DNA from: Casuarius casuarius
Lineage: Eukaryota > Chordata > Aves > Casuariiformes > Casuariidae
Assembly: GCA_003342895.1 (NCBI GenBank)
Contig: PTFA01000091.1
Span: forward strand, 3,330,057 to 3,394,056
DNA: 64,000 nucleotides
Reading direction: 5' to 3'
This document shows, one piece after another, positions 59,011 through 64,000 of the stretch. The position numbers and the translations under genes are program-made. The notes under the pieces were generated by a model. The model saw only the letters and a program-made list of their open reading frames with translations. It did no database searches and was not told the origin of the DNA. Each line of letters opens with the position of its first letter. Position 1 is the first letter of the stretch.

Positions 59011-61460
59011 GTAACTGATCTAAAGTACCATACTTAAAACCATTCCATGCTTTTTGTTACTAATGTACCACTTGTTTCATGTTTACTAATTTGCAGTCAA
59101 AACATTGCTGTAGTCTGTGTCACAGCTCCTGCAGATCAGGGACAGATGAAGCCTTGTACATTTCTCTAGCCAAACTGTGTTTGTGGTCAGAGAAATAAAC
59201 TAGACCTGACTTTTTTTTCCTTGTTCAGGACTGTTTTCTGTATTCGATTCTAGGTATGTTATATCTTTTGGATGTAGTTTCATGTTTATTTTTGGCAGAC
59301 TTTAAAATTGCAGAGCAGCTATGGGAACTGTTGTTGGTTCACTAATAACTGTTTTGGTGCATTGAAGACAAACTGCTATCTGAGCTACAATACAGAAAAC
59401 TGAAGACAGGAATGAGGACCGCTGCAAAGAGCGGTTTATCTCTGTCTGAAGTTCACCTCCTCTTGCTTTCTCAGAAAGCTTTGTTTGTCGAGCAACATGT
59501 ATCTGTAGTAGTGGGTTAGAGTTCTGAACCTCCTTGCAGGAAGATGATTATCTGTGTCCTGTTAAGACTCTCACTCCTGGCTGGTCGCAGAGCCTATTCT
59601 CTAGGCGTACCAGCAGTTGACTCCTAGGAGCTATACCTCCGAGGGAGAGGGATGGCGCTGGGACTGGTTGGGAAGGAGGGCTCCTACCTGGCAGTCTTTG
59701 TGGGTAGGAGTCACAGAAGAGAAAAAATGTCATTATAGAAGTCACTGATAGGCTTTCTTTTTTTGTAAAGGGAACAGATACAGTAGGAGGCAAGAAAAGT
59801 AGTGAAAGCATGAAGTGAGAGGCTGGGATAATAACGTTGAAGAAAGGTTGGGGGGTAGTTATGGGAGGGAGCTTAATTTGGATTTTTGAGGGCTGCAATT
59901 ACATTGCGAATGATTATTTAATAATACTAGTTAAAAGGAGCAACCTGAGAACTAATAACAAGTTTGTTAAAGGGATACTTTGAAATATTATTGAAAAATA
60001 TAAAGACCCAAGGTCATAATCCTATTCTGTATTCTTAAATCTGCTTGTATATTTTAGCTTTTTTATCTTTAGCCACTTGTAGAATGGCTGTCTGTATCTG
60101 GGAAGAGAAACAGGCTACTGTATTCTAGGAACTGCTGGTCTAAATCAACTAAAGTGTGCATTTATGTGAAGTCCCCCAAAACAAAGAGCATTTAGCAAAT
60201 AGCTAAGTAGTAGGAGGCTGTTTATCTCCCTAGAAGTTATTTAGTCCTCTCTCTTGACATTAGTTTGCTGGTGCACTTCAGCTTGTCAATCATGCTGACC
60301 ACTACTGTTTTAACTGTGATGCTTTGTTGTTATCTTTGTACTTGAATTGCAAAAACCCAGTCCTTCTCCCACTAATTTTTATCTTAAATATGGACGTGAT
60401 AGTGACCAGGCATAAGACTCCAACCATACAAATGAACGTGGCTCCAGGGTAGCACAGCTGTCATTGAAAATCCTGGTAGATTATAGCTCTTGGTCTGCTT
60501 TGAGAAACTTCATAGTTTTCAATTTTAAAGATTCTGTTTTGGGTGGCTGCATCATCATAGAGAATGTTTTGGAAGAGCTAGAATGAAGAAGAAAACTCTC
60601 ACTGGGTGCAATGCTGAAGTAAGAGTTAAGAGCTGGGTGTTCCTAGCTGTAGTGTTTGCATCTTTATTTATTTTTTTTTTTCTCCTGCTCTTTTCTGACT
60701 TGCCTATTTAGGCCATGGCTACATGTTTGGCAGCATTTCTGCTTAGAGGCACTCCTTTCCACTTTGGCATAAGTGTTCATGTAACTGCACAATGAACTGG
60801 TTTGGGAAGCTGATCCAGCTGAAAAAAACCTTAAAATTGTGGGTTTCACTGGGTTATTTTTCATCTGAATTGAACCCCGATCTGGTTCTCTGTGTGTGCT
60901 TGTGCCAGCATAGTGTGAGGAGTGTGATCAAGTGGCTGAGGGGAACATGAGGAACTCTGGAAGAGGGTCTGTCTTTTTATAGGACTTTATGTACAGTCTA
61001 AGTGCTAAGCTAATACGAATGGTAAAATAAATTAAGAAAATAGAGGACTTAAACTTTGCTGTTCAAGATGTACTTTGAGCATGTGCTGTCTGAAAGCCAG
61101 CAATACAATATACCTAAGATCAAAATTGTAAGGTAATCTTTAGAGACCAAACTGAAGTACTGGCCAAATGAAACAGTTTGGTATGGTACAGTAATGAATG
61201 ACAGCTCTCCTGCATCACTGCTGATCCTGGTTTTAGGTGTAAAGACTTAAGTTAGCTGAAAATGGGCTAAGTCTGTGCTGTTACTGAAAACAAATATATT
61301 GTGTAAAGAAGAGGTGATGGAGACATGCACTAAGGGCAGGTGGAGAATCCAGAACTGCCTTATTTGGTAGCAGCACAGATGTAGGTAGGTATAAGCCAGT
61401 TGTGAGACTGCTTCTCAGTGTGACAGTTCTCGAGGTTTTTTTGAGGTTAGTTTTTTTTTT

Positions 61461-61484
61461 TGCGTGCGTGCGCACACACACATG
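61461..61484. repeat. Alternating purine-pyrimidine tract (Z-DNA-prone)
   Basis: TGCGTGCGTGCGCACACACA and four more bases alternate purine and pyrimidine without interruption, directly after a T11 run. Confidence 0.8.
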
Positions 61485-64000
61485 AATGTCAGTTATAACT
61501 AGCTTATAAATAATCTTTTTGACATTTTTCTGCAGCGGAACTGGTATATGTGAAATAGGTTTTCTTTCTCTAGTGTCTGCGCAAACAATACGTGGGAATG
61601 ACAAACTTGCTATTTGTTTTAGTGTTGTTAGCTGTGTTTGTATCAATACAATGATAGTTTCTTGCAAGTTGTTGAAAAGAATACCACTTAATTGAGAGAT
61701 GTATTACTGATTGCTCTACCATAAGGTTTACAAAGAGAGTCTAACAAATGATAGTTTTCTCTTATTCCTCTTAGTGTGATTTGAAAAATTGATTGCTTGT
61801 TTGGGGCTTTTTACATCACCTAAACTAATATACTGTCTTGCACTTAGATGCTATTAAATGAAGCCTTCTTTGTATTAGATACTGTGCGAGTGTGTGCATG
61901 CTTTCTATGTGCTGTATCTCCTGTAGTAAGAACATCAATTACTGATGGTACCAAATTAAGGCTACCATGTGTTCTTACCTCTTTAGGAAACACTGCGCTC
62001 CCAAAACAATTCTGTTAATATAAGTTTATTTTGTTACTGCCTTAAGAGTGTTCTTCATATCTCTTTTCATATTTATTCAATGCACTGTAATATGTAGTAT
62101 GATAACTTAGGCTACAATATTTGGAGTGAGGAGGCTTGTACGAAAAGTCACAAGTGGTCAGTAATTAATTATGTGAAACTCAGGTTTTCCTTTTTTTTTT
62201 AAAAAAAAAAAAAGGGAAAAGTTCTGCAATAGCTAGAGTGCGAGTAGAGGCAACAGCTGTCATGCTTCTGTAAAAACAAAAGGAAAAGAGAAATACAGGA
62301 AAGAATGCTTGAGCCAAACAAACTTGGAATAATCTCTTTCATGAAGCACTGGTAGGTCTAAAAAAGTAAGAACAAGATTACATCTGTTGGACGGTTTTCT
62401 AGATTTTAAACTTCCCAGTGGAATATGTATAACGTAATTTCATTATATTGTTTTATAGCTCAGTTATACTCCTAAAGCATGCAGTATCTAAATGTTACTC
62501 TCATAGGGTTATTATGTAAATAAGCTGGAAACGCAAAGGCTGTTGTCATTCATTTACCCTCTTACGTGAGCCTTTGTGGAAATGGGGAGAGAAAAATTGT
62601 GAACTGTTTTCTTTCCACAGAGGAGACAGCGTAAAAAGATGCCTTTTGTTTTAAGAGGTAAAGCATTGATATTTTATGTGTGGGTTTTTGTGCTATGGTT
62701 TTATATAGCAGGGTTTCCTTTATTACACATACAATTGCTTGTTTTCTGGCTACCCAGTCATTTTAGACTGCTTTAGGATGTTGCGCTGGGCAGTATGTAG
62801 TGCTACGTGATGGTCGTCTTGCCTGGTTCTTTCCTGGGACTGAAAGTTTTCAGACTGTTACATTTTTGCCTTTAAAATGAAGATGCTGGCTAATAAGACC
62901 TCAGGTAGGGTACTACTGTTATGAGTTTACAGTATTACTGAAAACAATTATTTGAGGTTTCTGTGCATGACAGAAACTTGCTTACACTAGAAGTGGTTGC
63001 AAGCTTCTCTTTTAACTTATGCTTTTGTTAAGCACTGGAGGAGAAATTATTACTTTCGTCAGACATTCTTTATAAAAATGTATTTTCCTCTTAGCAATCC
63101 ACAAGTGATAGCACCATTAAGAAAACCAGCCTATTTGGGTCACATGTTAAACCCCTTAGGCAATCATGCTTGCATCTAATTTTGGAACAGTAGAAAGAAA
63201 TTTTAGGGTCAGGAAGAGAGGATTTAAAGAGAGTTGTATTGTAAGAAAGATTGATTTCTAAGGTATGTAGAATACGTTTTGTGTGGCAATGTTGCTCTTT
63301 ACATTTTCAATTGCAGTTCTTGAATTAATGCTCTAGGAATAATGTGATCTCCAAACAAACACAGAATTAGTGCTTGATGTTTTTTGAGAAGTTGAGAAAA
63401 GATAATTGCATATATTCAGGAACAGTTAAGGTAATTGAGACTTCAGACTATATTAGCTTATTTAAAACTTAAAATCATGTCTAATTTGTTCTTGTCTACT
63501 AAGTGCTAATAAGTATGCTTTCCTCTTTTCCCTGAGTGTCAAATGTTTTTCAGGGACCATTATTTGATTCTTAAAAGTAGTGACTGCAGCTGGTCTTTCT
63601 GATGTTCGCAGAAAAAAGTTAGAAGATTCATGTAAGTTGTGACCTATGTTTGCTTGTGTACAGTGCTTGTGAATTCACTACCGAGGACTCACTTTAAACA
63701 TGTAAGGTATTTGGAAAAAATGAACTGGCCCAGCAGACAAGAGCTACATATTGAAATCAGTGTTTAGTGTGAACTCATAAAATGTATAATGGCTTTCAAA
63801 GATTCTTTTTTTGAGCGTTCCTGTGCATTTCTTCAATGGAAGTGCACAACAAAAAATGAATATTGTATTTATTTCTCACGTACTGATCTTAGTGCATCAT
63901 GTAAGGATTCATTAATAAGAATACTGATAGAATTAAAAACAAAAATCTTGGATTATCTTGGATTTAATAATTGCCCTGTTTGGCTTGTTTTGAAGTGAAA

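Larger units (their letters stand above)
54731..64000 (+). other. PPP2R2A: PPP2R2A intron 2 (5' part)
   Basis: No PPP2R2A exon 3 (expected to encode [20 protein letters not shown]-like sequence) was found. The stretch is AT-rich with MIR-like and hairpin repeat remnants, a T22 run (55374-55395), a Z-DNA-prone tract (61461-61484) and a T/A palindromic run (62191-62214). Open frames such as 56881-57159 (92 codons) have no recognisable motif. Confidence 0.7.

Overview
The window is vertebrate nuclear DNA, most likely from a bird. Coding sequence occurs only as short exons with GT/AG splice sites. There are CpG islands, microsatellites and homopolymers, a few assembly gaps, and very old SINE-like and hairpin repeats, with no obvious young LINE or SINE insertions. 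Avian origin is an inference from the compact layout and low repeat content; a slowly evolving reptile is not excluded.

Two genes are recognisable, arranged head to head. On the minus strand, 2887-14198 carries the first six coding exons of EBF2 (early B-cell factor 2, a COE-family transcription factor). They encode residues 1-183 plus two bases of codon 184: the start of the DNA-binding domain and the complete H-C-C-C zinc knuckle. Later exons lie left of base 1. Phases match at all five junctions, and paralogue-specific residues point to EBF2 rather than EBF1 or EBF3. A compact promoter at 14719-14758 (inverted CCAAT, octamer, TATA/CArG box) lies about 0.5 kb upstream of the start codon. 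CpG-rich blocks follow at 16.5-16.9 and 17.4-17.7 kb.

On the plus strand, a CpG island at about 51.36-52.83 kb, broken by a 416-base gap, and one coding exon at 54656-54730 mark the 5' end of PPP2R2A (B55alpha regulatory subunit of protein phosphatase 2A). The exon carrying its start codon is not visible and probably lies in the gap. Exon 3 was not found and should lie beyond base 64000. EBF2 and PPP2R2A are also divergent neighbours in mammals, where I recall a much longer spacer; here it is about 37 kb.

The spacer (about 17.9-51.3 kb) has no convincing coding gene. It holds MIR-like remnants, older hairpin repeats, one LTR-like fragment, a GC-rich patch with a perfect five-unit heat-shock element (34239-34261), a TTAATTAA cluster (38909-38963), and several stretches that look like conserved regulatory DNA. 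EBF2 intron 5 holds the best enhancer candidates, including three CAGCTG E-boxes at 6614-6710.

No undescribed multi-gene system is visible. The most useful points are the cis-regulatory candidates, the EBF2 initiation context, and two assembly problems: a 36-bp false duplication around a single N at 2669, and the lost PPP2R2A first exon.
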